In this document: positions 51,880-61,038 of the stretch, piece after piece | Layout: each line of letters opens with the position of its first letter | Numbering within the stretch: position 1 is the first letter of the stretch | DNA from: Streptomyces sp. SPB162 | GTDB lineage: Bacteria > Actinomycetota > Actinomycetes > Streptomycetales > Streptomycetaceae | Assembly (NCBI RefSeq): GCF_029504575.1 | Contig: NZ_JAQFII010000001.1 | Span: 6,331,001 to 6,395,000, forward strand | Length of the DNA stretch: 64,000 nt | Reading direction: 5' to 3' | Notes under the pieces: model-generated | What the model was told of the DNA's origin: nothing | Databases searched by the model: none | The model's input: only the letters and a program-made list of their open reading frames with translations | Position numbers and translations under genes: made by a program

Positions 51880-53692
51880 GTGAAGGCCCGCGCCAAGCGC
51901 CCCGACAAGCAGCGGGAACTGGCCGACGCGGCGTATCTGCAGGGGTGCGCGATCGTGTCGGCGCACCCCGCGCTGTCCGCCCTCGACGTCTCGTTCTGCC
52001 GGGAGCCGGGGTGCGAGAACCGGCCGGAGCACGGCCTGGCGGTGGTCACCTCCGGTGGCGCGGTGCACGCCCACCCGTACCGCCGCGCCGAACCGGCCGC
52101 CTGGGCCTGGGCGCTCGCGCACTGCCTGCTGCACCTCGGCTTCGGCCATGTGCCCGCTGCCACCGGTCCGCGCGAGCAGCCCGACGTCTTCGACCGCACG
52201 GCGCGCTGCGTCGTCGTCAACCGCTTCCTGGCCGCGATGCCCGTCGGGGAAGCGCCGGAACACCTGCCGCGCACCTGGCCGGACGGCGACGAGGAGAAGC
52301 TCGCCGAGCGCTTCCGCCGCGACGGCATCCCGCCCGCCTACACCGACTGCGGCACCGCGGGCCCCGGAGAGCCCGACCAGGTGCTCACCGAGTGGACCGC
52401 CTGGCGCGGCTCCCCGCCGGACTGGAGCAACGCCCTCGCGCACGCCCTGACCCGTACGGTCTCGGCCGCCATGGACGTGGCGGGGGGCAGACGCGACACC
52501 CTCACCGGCGTCCGGCTGGAACAGCGGCCCTGGGAGCGCGCGCTGAACTGGTTCGTGTCCTCGTACCCGCTGCTGGGCGGAATCGCCGCCGGCATGACGC
52601 TCGTCGCGGACGCAGAACTCGCCCGCGCGCACGGCATCTCCATCGCCGCCGTCAGCCCGGAGGCGGCCGAGATCTACGTCAACCCGCTGATCCGCCACAC
52701 GGACGAGGAGTGGCGCTTCATCCTCGGGCACGAGATGCTGCACGCCGCCCTGCGGCACGGCGAGCGCTGCGGCGGCCGTGACCCGTACCTGTTCAAGCGT
52801 CGCCGCCGACTACGTCATCAACGCCTGGCTGATCGAGATGGACGTCGGACAGATGCCCGCCGGGCTGCTGCACGACCCCGACCTGCGGGGGCTGTCCGCC
52901 GAGGAGGTCTACGACCGCATCGCCACCGACCTGCGCCGGATGCGACGGCTGGCGACGCTGCGCGGCAGGGGCAAGGGCGACATCCTCGGCGAGCCACTGC
53001 CCCGGCCCGCCCGGCCCGCGGAATGGGTGGACCTGGACGAGTTCTACCGGCGCGGGCTGATGAGCGGCTTCGACCTGCACTCGACACGTGATCGCGGGCT
53101 GCTCCCGGCCGGGCTCGTGGAGGAGATCAACGCGCTCCAGCATCCGCCGCTGGCCTGGGACGCCCAACTCGCCCGCTGGTTCGACGAGTACGTGCCCCGG
53201 CCCGAACCGGTCCGCTCCTACGCGCGCCCCTCCCGCCGTCAGTCCTCCACACCCGACATCCCGCGCGCCGGGCGGTACTTCCCGCCGGAGGAGGTCGCCC
53301 GCTGCACGTTCGGCGTCGTCCTCGACACCTCGGGATCGATGAGCACGACGCTGATCGGCAAAGCGCTGGGCGCCATCGCCTCGTACGCCGCGGCCCGTGA
53401 CGTGCCCGCCGCCCGCGTCGTCATGTGCGACGCGGCGGCGCACGACGCGGGATACGTCCCGGTCGCGGACATCGCCGGCCGAGTCCGTATCCACGGGCGC
53501 GGCGGCACCGTGCTCCAGCCCGCCCTGGACCTGCTGCACCGCGCGGACGACTTCCCGCCGGCCGCGCCCGTCCTGATCATCACCGACGCCGCGTGCGATG
53601 TGCTGCGCCCGCGCCGCGAGCACGCCTACCTCGTCCCGCGCGGCGCGGTGCTCCCGTTCACGCCGAAGGGCCCGGTGTTCCGGATGGTGTGA
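51880..53692 (+). pseudogene. vWA-like/putative metallopeptidase protein (DUF2201 type), single-base frameshift
   Basis: Partner of the MoxR ATPase. The N-terminal part has a putative zinc-metallopeptidase motif HEMLHAALRHGE (HExxH-like). The C-terminal part carries a von Willebrand A domain with the MIDAS motif FGVVLDTSGSMSTTLIG. The frame breaks at 52797: the upstream frame reads GGRDPYLFK and then nonsense, while the other frame continues SVAADYVINAWLIEMDVGQM. Removing one G at 52797 gives DPYLFNVAADYVIN and a 603-residue protein. Error or true inactivation cannot be told apart here. GTG start at 51880. Confidence 0.85.
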
Positions 53693-53767
53693 CGCTCCGG
53701 GGCCGTTGGGACAGAGGGGCGGTGAAAGGTGGTGCGGTCCGGGGGCCGGGGCGGCAGACTCGGCCGG

Positions 53768-54475
53768 ATGGAGACGTATCTGATCGGCGGCGGCTGGGAC
53801 GAAGCGGCCGCTTCCCTGGTGTACGGGCCGTTCCTCGCCGCGGCGGGTCCCGTCTCGGCCGTGGCGTGCCTGCTGATCGACGAGGGTGTCGGGGCGGCCG
53901 ACTTCGGCCGGTACGAGGCGGCTCTGCGGACCGTGGCGCCCTGCCGGCCGTACCCCGTCCTGGTGCCGCCCGGCGGCGAGTTGGACCCGGCCGCGTTGGA
54001 CGGGGCGGCCGCGCTGCTGGTCTGCGGCGGTCTGACCCCCGCCTACGGCGACGTCCTCGCCCCGCACGCGGGCCTGCTGCCGCGGGTCCCCTACGCCGGA
54101 TTCTCGGCGGGCGCCGCCGTCGCGGCGGACCTGGCGCTGGTCGGCGGCTGGCGGGCGGACGGGATCCCGGTCTGCCCGGAGGAGACCGCCGAGGACCTCG
54201 ACGAGATTACCCTGCGGCCGGGGCTCGGCCTCGTCCCGTGCACCGTCGAGGCGCACGCCGCCCAGTGGGGAACGCTGGCGCGCCTCATCGAGACGGTGGC
54301 CCGCGGCGATGTGGCGGTCGGCGTCGCCATCGACGAGAACACACTGCTCACGGTGGAGGACGGTCGCTGCGCGGTCGACGGACTGGGGCGGGTCCACCTG
54401 GTGCGAGCGGGGGAGACGACGACCGTCCGGTCCTACCGGGCAGGGGAGACGTTCACTCTCTCAAGGGTGTTGTGA
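53768..54475 (+). CDS. Peptidase S51/cyanophycinase-like protein
   Basis: A 235-residue protein of the peptidase S51/type 1 glutamine-amidotransferase-like fold. It starts METYLIGGGWDEAAAS. The nucleophile Ser is expected in YAGFSAGAAVAADLAL, as in cyanophycinase and alpha-aspartyl dipeptidase. Further conserved parts are LLVCGGLTPAYGDV and GVAIDENTLLTVEDG. Likely hydrolyses Asp-containing peptides. ATG at 53768. The last codons and the TGA (54473-54475) lie inside the left inverted repeat of the element downstream, so that element supplies the C-terminus. Confidence 0.87.
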   Translation: METYLIGGGWDEAAASLVYGPFLAAAGPVSAVACLLIDEGVGAADFGRYEAALRTVAPCRPYPVLVPPGGELDPAALDGAAALLVCGGLTPAYGDVLAPHAGLLPRVPYAGFSAGAAVAADLALVGGWRADGIPVCPEETAEDLDEITLRPGLGLVPCTVEAHAAQWGTLARLIETVARGDVAVGVAIDENTLLTVEDGRCAVDGLGRVHLVRAGETTTVRSYRAGETFTLSRVL

Positions 54476-54652
54476 AAGGAGCGCCGTTCGCCCGTCAGGG
54501 CGGGCCCGCGGCGTCTGGTGCGTACGACTGCACGGCGGAGAGGGTCGTCCTCGCACTGGACGTACGTGGACGAGCCCGACAACGCAGCAGGCGTGCGTGC
54601 CAGGCGTCGCGGGCCAGGCGGGACTTTCGCAACACCCTTGGGAGAGCGAACG
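54450..54652. mobile_element. Small element with 29-bp inverted termini (MITE-like)
   Basis: Imperfect terminal inverted repeats, 54450-54478 and 54624-54652, match at 26 of 29 positions and enclose about 145 bases with no gene. The core of each end reads CAAGGGTGTTG(T/C)GAAAG. The left repeat contains the end of the S51-like gene. The inner part resembles the sequence at 60884-60963, and the right-end 23-mer recurs at 24526-24548, so this is one of at least three copies of a dispersed element. No clear target duplication is seen. Confidence 0.7.
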
Positions 54653-54698
54653 AGGGCGGCACCCGTCCTGCGGATGCCGCCCTCGTCCTGTCATGCGG

Positions 54699-55529
54699 TC
54701 AGTTGACGGACTCCGGGTCCGAGCCGATGCGGTTCCCCGCGTCCAGTCCGGCCAGAGCCGTCAGGTCGGCGTCGGTCAGCTCGAAGTCGAAGACGTCGAT
54801 GTTCTCCTTGATCCGGGACGGCGTCACGGACTTGGGGATCACGACGTTGCCGAGCTGGAGGTGCCAGCGCAGGACCACCTGGGCCGCCGTGCGGCCGTGG
54901 CGCTCCGCGATGGTGCCGATCACCGGTTCGTCCAGCAGGCCCTTGCCCTGGCCGAGCGGCGACCACGCCTCGGTGGCGATGCCGTGCTCGGCGTGCAAGG
55001 CACGCAGCGGAGCCTGGGCGAAGTCCGGGTGCAGCTCGACCTGGTTGACGGCCGGGACGACCGAACCCTCGGCGAGGACGCGGCGCAGGTGCTCAGGGTT
55101 GAAGTTCGAGACGCCGATGGCCTTGGCACGGCCGTCCGCGTAGATCTTCTCCAGGGCGCGCCAGGTGTCGGCGTACAGGTCGCGGGCCGGCGTCGGCCAG
55201 TGGATCAGGTACAGGTCGACGTAGTCGAGGCCCAGCTTGGCCAGCGAGTCGTCGAAGGCGGCCAGGGCCTTGTCGAAGCCCTGCTCGGAGTTCCACAGCT
55301 TCGTCGTGACGAAGAGTTCCTCACGCGGCACACCGGAGGCGGCGATCGCCTTGCCGGTGCCCTCCTCGTTGCCGTAGATCGCGGCGGTGTCGATGCTGCG
55401 GTACCCGGCCTCCAGCGCGGTGGAGACAGCTGCTGTCGCCTCGTCGTCCGGCACCTGCCAGACACCGAAGCCGAGCTGCGGCATCCGGACGCCGTTGTTG
55501 AGGGTGATGAAGGGGACCTTGCTGCTCAC
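54699..55529 (-). CDS. Aldo/keto reductase
   Basis: NADPH-dependent aldo/keto reductase of 276 residues. The (beta/alpha)8 barrel markers are MPQLGFGVWQVPDDEA, the catalytic tetrad in SIDTAAIYGNEEG (Asp, Tyr), VTTKLWN (Lys) and LIHWPTP (His), and the cofactor-binding IPKSVTPSRIKEN near the C-terminus. It resembles the 2,5-diketo-D-gluconate-reductase-like group; physiological substrate unknown. ATG at 55529. Downstream of the acyl-CoA synthetase in the same direction, but 137 bases apart. Confidence 0.95.
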   Translation of the reverse strand: MSSKVPFITLNNGVRMPQLGFGVWQVPDDEATAAVSTALEAGYRSIDTAAIYGNEEGTGKAIAASGVPREELFVTTKLWNSEQGFDKALAAFDDSLAKLGLDYVDLYLIHWPTPARDLYADTWRALEKIYADGRAKAIGVSNFNPEHLRRVLAEGSVVPAVNQVELHPDFAQAPLRALHAEHGIATEAWSPLGQGKGLLDEPVIGTIAERHGRTAAQVVLRWHLQLGNVVIPKSVTPSRIKENIDVFDFELTDADLTALAGLDAGNRIGSDPESVN

Positions 55530-55666
55530 GAGCGGCGATCCTAACGTTGACGTACAGGGGTTCCTGTTTCAACCATGCCCCCGTAAACGCCATTCCCACG
55601 TACCGGAAACGATTCCGGATCTTCGAGGCTCCGGGGAGACCCTCGGTGCCCCCGACCCGGTAGCCG

Positions 55667-57490
55667 TCACCCCCGGTAGAGCGCCTCGATCTCCTCGGGG
55701 AACGCCTTCTCGATCGCCCGGCGCTTCAACTTCAGCGACGGTGTCAGCAGCCCGCGCTCCTCGGAGAACTGGGCGGCCAGGATCCGGAACGTCCGGATCG
55801 ACTCGGCCTGCGAGACCAGGGTGTTGGCGGCGACCACCGCCCGCCGGATCTCGGTCTCCAGATCCGGGTCGTGGACCAGCTCCTCGTCCGGCAGCCGCGG
55901 CTTGCCCCGCATCGTCAGCCAGTGCCCGACGGCCTCGGGGTCGAGCGTCACCAGGGCGGCGATGAAGGGGCGGTTGTTGCCGACCGCCACGCACTGCGCG
56001 ATCAGCGGATGGGACCGCACCCGGTCCTCCAGGACGGTCGGCGAGACGCTCTTGCCGCCACTGGTGACCAGGATCTCCTTCTTGCGGCCGGTGATCGTCA
56101 GATAGCCCTCGTCGTCCAGCGCGCCGATGTCGCCGGTCGCCAGCCAGCCGTCGCCGAGCACCTCCGCGGTGGCCTGCGGGTTGTTCAGGTACCCCTGGAA
56201 GACCTGGCCGCCGCTCAGCCAGATCTCACCGTCCTCCGCGATGTGCACGGTGGTGCCGGGCACCGGCAGCCCCACCGTGCCGAAGCGGGTCTGCTCCGGT
56301 GGGTTGGCGGTGGCGGCGGCGGTGGTCTCGGTGAGCCCGTATCCCTCGTAGATCGTCACTCCCGCGCCGCTGAAGAACAGCCCGAGCCGCCGTTCCATCG
56401 CCGAGCCGCCGGAGATCGCGTGCCGCACCCGGCCGCCGAGCGCGTCCCGCACCTTGCTGTAGACGAGCTTGTCGTAGATCTGGTGTTGCATCCGCAGGGC
56501 GGCGCTGGGGCCGTGGCCGGTGCCGAAGGCCTTGGCCTCCATCGCCTCCGCGTACCGCACGGCGATCTCCACCGACTTGTCGAACGGGCCGAGTTTCCCG
56601 CTCGCCTCCGCCTTGCGGCGGGCCGCCTGGAAGACCTTCTCGAAGACGTACGGGACCGCCAGCACGAACGTCGGCCGGAAGACGGCGAGGTCCGGCAGGA
56701 GGTCGGCGGCGGTCATGCTCGGCTGGTGTCCGAGCCGTATCCGGTGCCGGACGCACGCCACCTCCACCATCCGCCCGAAGACGTGCGCGAGCGGCAGGAA
56801 GAGCAGCGTGGACTGCTCCTCGCCGGGCTTGTTCGCGAAGACCGGCTCCCAGCGGGCCACCACGTTGTCGGTCTCGGCCATGAAGTTGCCGTGGCTCAGG
56901 ACGCAGCCCTTGGGCCGGCCGGTGGTGCCCGAGGTGTAGATGACGGTGGCCGTCGCGTCCGGGGTGACCGCGAGCCGGTGCCGGTCGATCACCTCATCGC
57001 CGATGTGGGCGCCGGCCGCGGCGATCTCCTCGACGCAGCCCGCGTCCAACTGCCAGAGCCGGCTCAGCCGGGGCAGCTCGTCGACGGCGGCGCCGATCGT
57101 CATCGCGTGGTCCTCGTGCTCCACGACGCAGGCGACCGCGCCGGAGTCCTGCAGCATCCAGCGCACCTGGTCGAGGGAGGACGTCGGGTACACCGGGACC
57201 GGCTGGGCGCCGATCGTCCACAGCGCGAAGTCGAAGACGGTCCACTCGTAGCGGGTGCGGGACATGATCCCGACGCGGTCACCGAAGCGCACCCCGTTGG
57301 CGAGCAGGCCCTTAGCGACCGCCACCACCTCGTCGCGGAACTCCAGGGCGGTCACGTCCTGCCAGTGCCCGTCCGTCCTGCGGCCGAGCACCACTTGGTC
57401 CGGGTGGTCGGCAGCGTTGTTGAACACCGCGTCCGCCAGTCCTCCGACCTGGGGCGCCGTGGCCATCGGGGGGACGGTGAACTCGCGCAC
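55667..57490 (-). CDS. Long-chain acyl-CoA synthetase (AMP-forming)
   Basis: AMP-forming fatty acyl-CoA ligase of 607 residues. The phosphate-binding loop is YTSGTTGRPKGCVLSHGN. Other motifs are GYGLTETTAAAT and TGDIGALDDEGYLTITGRKK, with the lysine-rich end (LKLKRRAIEKAFP) near the C-terminus. It resembles the FadD15-type branch and should activate long-chain fatty acids. GTG start at 57490. The neighbouring MFS exporter lies 215 bases upstream in the same direction and looks separate. Confidence 0.94.
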   Translation of the reverse strand: MREFTVPPMATAPQVGGLADAVFNNAADHPDQVVLGRRTDGHWQDVTALEFRDEVVAVAKGLLANGVRFGDRVGIMSRTRYEWTVFDFALWTIGAQPVPVYPTSSLDQVRWMLQDSGAVACVVEHEDHAMTIGAAVDELPRLSRLWQLDAGCVEEIAAAGAHIGDEVIDRHRLAVTPDATATVIYTSGTTGRPKGCVLSHGNFMAETDNVVARWEPVFANKPGEEQSTLLFLPLAHVFGRMVEVACVRHRIRLGHQPSMTAADLLPDLAVFRPTFVLAVPYVFEKVFQAARRKAEASGKLGPFDKSVEIAVRYAEAMEAKAFGTGHGPSAALRMQHQIYDKLVYSKVRDALGGRVRHAISGGSAMERRLGLFFSGAGVTIYEGYGLTETTAAATANPPEQTRFGTVGLPVPGTTVHIAEDGEIWLSGGQVFQGYLNNPQATAEVLGDGWLATGDIGALDDEGYLTITGRKKEILVTSGGKSVSPTVLEDRVRSHPLIAQCVAVGNNRPFIAALVTLDPEAVGHWLTMRGKPRLPDEELVHDPDLETEIRRAVVAANTLVSQAESIRTFRILAAQFSEERGLLTPSLKLKRRAIEKAFPEEIEALYRG

Positions 57491-57705
57491 TGGTGCTCCT
57501 TGAGCCGCTGGGGCCTCTGTCCGGCGGCGGCCCGTAAGCTACCTGATCGGCCGAGGGGGCGGGAAGGGTTGGTACGCACCAGTAGTATCGGACGTTTGTG
57601 CTGGTAGGGCACTGGTTCCCGGTTGTCGCAAGGGAGTACGACCGAGGGCCGGACTCCCGAAGGTTGTCCGGCCCCGTCGATCTCCACCAAATCTGCGCCA
57701 ACCGG

Positions 57706-59286
57706 TTACCGCCGCTCTACAGCGGAAGCCGCCGCGGGGACGGACCACGATCCCTTCGCCGAGGGGGCGCCCGGGGCCGTGCCCGCGTCCGCCGGGGCGG
57801 GCGGCACGGACCGGGCCGCCGGGGTCCGCACGAGGAGCAGCACGGCGATTCCCGCCAGCACCCCGACGACGCCGGCCACCACGGCCGCCGTATTCAGCCC
57901 GGACGCGAAGGCCACGTGCAGCGCGTGGTCCACCGCCCCCCGCCGATCCGCCGGTGTGCGGCCCAGCACGCCCTGCGCGCCGCCGCCGGCCAGCGCCCGC
58001 GCCGTTCCGTGCGCGTCGGGCACCGCGCCGCTCAGCGACGTCTCCATGCGGGAGGCCACGATCGTGCCGAAGACCGCCACGCCGAGCGCGTACCCGAGCT
58101 GGCGGAAGGTGTTGACCGCGCCGCTGGCCATGCCCGCGCGGTGCGGGGGTACGGAGGCCAGCGCGGCGCCGGCCACCGCCGGGTTGACGAGTCCGACACC
58201 GATCCCGGCCACCAGCAGCCCGGCGGTCAGCGAGGCCCAGCCGGAGCCGGCGTCCAGCAGGCTCTGGCCGAACGCGCCCAGCCCGATCAGCACCAGCCCG
58301 ATCCCGATCACCAGCCGGTACGGCGCGCCGTGCAGGAACTTGCCGCCCAGCGCGGCCGTGACGAACCCCGCCGCCGCCAGCGGCACCAGCACCAGTCCGC
58401 CGACGACCGGGCTCAGTCCCAGCAGCGTCTGCAGCCACAGGGAGGTGTAGGGCAGGAACCCGAACGCGGCCGCGTTCAGCGCCAGTGCGCCGACCATCAC
58501 GCCGACGAACGAGGCGTTGCGGAACAGGCTCAGGTCCAGCAGCGGATGCGCCGACCGGCGCTCGACCGCGATGAAGAGTCCGAGGGCCAGGACCGCCGCC
58601 ACCAGCGTGGCGATGGTGCGCCCCGAGCCCCAGCCGACCGCGTCGGCCCGGATCACCGCGTACGTGGCCAGGCCCGCGAAGAGCGTGAAGGTGGCCGTGC
58701 CCGCCCAATCGATGCGGTGCCCGGCGCCCTCCCGCCGCGACTCGGGGACCACCTTGAGCGTCAGCCACACCGCGACCAGGCTGACCGGCAGGTTGACGAA
58801 GAAGATCCAGCGCCAGTCGAACCCCTGGGTGAGCAGACCGCCCGCGATCGGGCCCAGCGCGGCCGCGCCGCCGCTGACCGCGCCCCACACGCCGAGCGCC
58901 ACCGAGCGGTCCCTGCCCTGGTAGACGGCGGCCAGCAGGGAGAGGGTGGTCGCGAACATCGCGGCCGCGCCGATCCCCTGCACCGCGCGCATCGCGACCA
59001 GCACCGTGGTGTTCGGCGCCAGACCGCAGGCGAGCGAGGCGGCCGCGAAGACGACCGTGCCGGCGACGTACACCTTCCGCCGGCCCACCACGTCCGCCGC
59101 GGATCCGGCGCCGATCAGCAGCGCGGCGAGCGCCAGCGCGTAGATGTCGATGACCCACTGCAGGTCCGACAGGGACGCGCCGAGCGAGCTGGTGATGTCG
59201 GGCAGCGCGACGATCACGATCGTGACGTCGAGCAGCAGCATGAACGTACCGAGACAGACCGCTACCAGCGGTCCCCACTTACGCAT
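57706..59286 (-). CDS. MFS drug exporter, DHA2 (14 TMS) family
   Basis: A 526-residue transporter of the EmrB/QacA type. It starts MRKWGPLVAVCLGTFMLLLD, with the motif SAADVVGRRKVYVAG in the first cytoplasmic loop and about fourteen hydrophobic helices. It should export hydrophobic drugs or metabolites using the proton gradient. ATG at 59286. It is divergent from the AsnC-family regulator (140 bases), which is its likely controller. Confidence 0.94.
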   Translation of the reverse strand: MRKWGPLVAVCLGTFMLLLDVTIVIVALPDITSSLGASLSDLQWVIDIYALALAALLIGAGSAADVVGRRKVYVAGTVVFAAASLACGLAPNTTVLVAMRAVQGIGAAAMFATTLSLLAAVYQGRDRSVALGVWGAVSGGAAALGPIAGGLLTQGFDWRWIFFVNLPVSLVAVWLTLKVVPESRREGAGHRIDWAGTATFTLFAGLATYAVIRADAVGWGSGRTIATLVAAVLALGLFIAVERRSAHPLLDLSLFRNASFVGVMVGALALNAAAFGFLPYTSLWLQTLLGLSPVVGGLVLVPLAAAGFVTAALGGKFLHGAPYRLVIGIGLVLIGLGAFGQSLLDAGSGWASLTAGLLVAGIGVGLVNPAVAGAALASVPPHRAGMASGAVNTFRQLGYALGVAVFGTIVASRMETSLSGAVPDAHGTARALAGGGAQGVLGRTPADRRGAVDHALHVAFASGLNTAAVVAGVVGVLAGIAVLLLVRTPAARSVPPAPADAGTAPGAPSAKGSWSVPAAASAVERR

Positions 59287-59426
59287 CGCGATTCCTCGTT
59301 CTCTTCGGTTCTCCCGGTCCGGTGCCCGTTGACCCCGTGACCCGCCCTACGATCGACAGCGGCGGACGTATCCACCAGCCACGGTGGACCAAGCGTCGCT
59401 TTCCGACATCAAGGAGGGCTTGAGCG

Positions 59427-60404
59427 GTGGATTCCCCCGCCTTCGACGAGCTGGACCTCAGGCTGCTCCAGGCGCTGCAGCTCGACGGACGGGCGCCCTT
59501 CAGCCGCATCGCCGCGGTCCTGGGCATCTCCGACCAGACGGTCGCCCGGCGCTTCCGCCGGCTGTATGCCGACGGCGGGCTGCGGGTGGTCGGTGTCGCC
59601 GACGCCGAGCGGCTCGGCCGCACCAGCTGGCTGCTGCGGCTGCGTTGCGCGCCCGACGCGGCGGAGCCGATCGCCAGGGCTCTCGCCCGCCGGCCCGACA
59701 CCAAGTGGATCGGGCTGACCTCGGGCGGCACCGAACTGGTCTGCGTCGCGGAACCCCGCACCCGGGACGACCACGCGGCCCTGATGCTCGGCAAGCTCCC
59801 GCGGACGCCCAGCATTCTGGAGATCAGCGCCCTGTGCCTGCTGCACACCTTCTACGGCGGCCCGCTGGGCTGGTTCGCCAAGGGCGAGGGGCTGACCCCG
59901 GCCGAGGCCGACGCCCTCGCCCCGCCCCCGGTGGGCCCGTTCACCGAGACGATCGCGCTCGACCCCGAGGACGAGCGGCTGATCGAGGCGCTGGGCCGCG
60001 ACGGCCGGGCCACCTACCCGGAACTGCAGCAGCTCACCGGGCTGTCGGAGTCGGCCGCCAAACGGCGGCTCGAACAACTGCGCCGTAATGGCGCGCTCTT
60101 CATCGACGTCCAGTTCGACGCGTTCCAGCTCGGCTACTCAACCCATGCGGTGCTCTGGCTCACCGTGCGCCCCTCGGCCCTGTCGGCCGTCGGCCAGGCG
60201 CTCTCCGAACACAGCGAGGTCGCCTTCGCCGGCGCGACGACCGGCTCGTCGAACCTCTTCGCCGTCGTGCTCTGCCGCGACACCCCGCACCTCTACCGCT
60301 ACCTCAACGAGAGGATCGGCGCACTCGACGGCGTCCGGCACGTCGAGACTGCGCCCACGCTGCGCCGCTACAAGGACCTGGCGTACGAGGAACGCCGCCG
60401 CTGA
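59427..60404 (+). CDS. Lrp/AsnC-family regulator with two AsnC modules
   Basis: A 325-residue regulator that duplicates the AsnC plan: helix-turn-helix (FDELDLRLLQALQLDGRAPF, GISDQTVARRFRRL), effector domain, then a second helix-turn-helix (DERLIEALGRDGRATYPELQ, GLSESAAKRRLEQLR) and a second effector domain. The usual members have one copy. The GTG at 59427 follows AAGGAGGG by ten bases. Its divergent neighbour is the DHA2 exporter, so it probably controls that gene, perhaps in response to an amino-acid-like ligand. Confidence 0.94.
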   Translation: MDSPAFDELDLRLLQALQLDGRAPFSRIAAVLGISDQTVARRFRRLYADGGLRVVGVADAERLGRTSWLLRLRCAPDAAEPIARALARRPDTKWIGLTSGGTELVCVAEPRTRDDHAALMLGKLPRTPSILEISALCLLHTFYGGPLGWFAKGEGLTPAEADALAPPPVGPFTETIALDPEDERLIEALGRDGRATYPELQQLTGLSESAAKRRLEQLRRNGALFIDVQFDAFQLGYSTHAVLWLTVRPSALSAVGQALSEHSEVAFAGATTGSSNLFAVVLCRDTPHLYRYLNERIGALDGVRHVETAPTLRRYKDLAYEERRR

Positions 60405-60416
60405 GCCGTCCCGCGG

Positions 60417-60788
60417 TCAGCGCAGGACGGTCACGACCAGCACCGCCAGGGCCATCGCCAGGAAGAGCAGGTACGTGCCCAGCGCCCGCCCCCGGTCGCC
60501 CGCGCGGAGCTGCCGCCACAGCACCCAGCAGAAGACGCCCGCCTCGACGGCGGCGCCCGCCACGGCGAGCACCGGCACCCATAGGCCGACGACGACCGCG
60601 ACCGCGGCGAACGAGTGCAGCACGCCCAGCAGGGTCACCACCCACAGGAACCGCCCCTGGAGCACGCCCAGCCGGGTGAGCTCGTCGAGCCGGACGAGGC
60701 CGACCCGGGCGCGGAACAGCGCGACGACCGCCGAGGGCAGGACTTCGCAGAGCAGCAGGGCGGTCAGCAGCACCGTCAGGACGGACAT
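60417..60788 (-). CDS. Small membrane protein (DoxX-like)
   Basis: A 123-residue protein with four hydrophobic helices (residues ~3-25, 45-65, 67-87 and 105-122), similar in plan to DoxX-like proteins. The start is the ATG at 60788 (MSVLTVLLTALLL), with a GGGAGA site seven bases before it; the longer frame begins in the upstream repeat copy. It ends 12 bases from the AsnC gene (convergent). Function unknown. Confidence 0.8.
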   Translation of the reverse strand: MSVLTVLLTALLLCEVLPSAVVALFRARVGLVRLDELTRLGVLQGRFLWVVTLLGVLHSFAAVAVVVGLWVPVLAVAGAAVEAGVFCWVLWRQLRAGDRGRALGTYLLFLAMALAVLVVTVLR

Positions 60789-60883
60789 CCGATTCTCCCC
60801 GGGCGGGTCGTCGTATGGGCGCCGTCCGCCCGCGGGCGGAACGACGGGAGCTCGTGCTCTGGCCGGAAGGGTTTGCCTGGTTC

Positions 60884-60963
60884 GCGGCGTCCGGTGCGGT
60901 GCGTCGCACGGCGGAGGATTGTCCTCGTACCAGGCGTACTCGGGCGACTCCGACAACTGGGGC
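60884..60963. repeat. Degenerate copy of the dispersed element
   Basis: About 80 bases that align with 54508-54591: GCGGCGTC(C/T)GGTGCG, then GCACGGCGGAG, GTCCTCG, a GCGTACTCGGGCGA-type block and CCGACAAC. The inverted termini seen around the 54450 copy are not preserved here, and a fragment (GTGCCGGGCGTCGCG) recurs just downstream near 60990-61010. It lies between the membrane-protein gene and the transposon. Confidence 0.5.
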
Positions 60964-61038
60964 ACCCCCAGCGGTAGCTAGGGGCGCGGTGCCGTGCCGG
61001 GCGTCGCGAACCGGTGAACCTTTCCGGTCAGCGTACTA

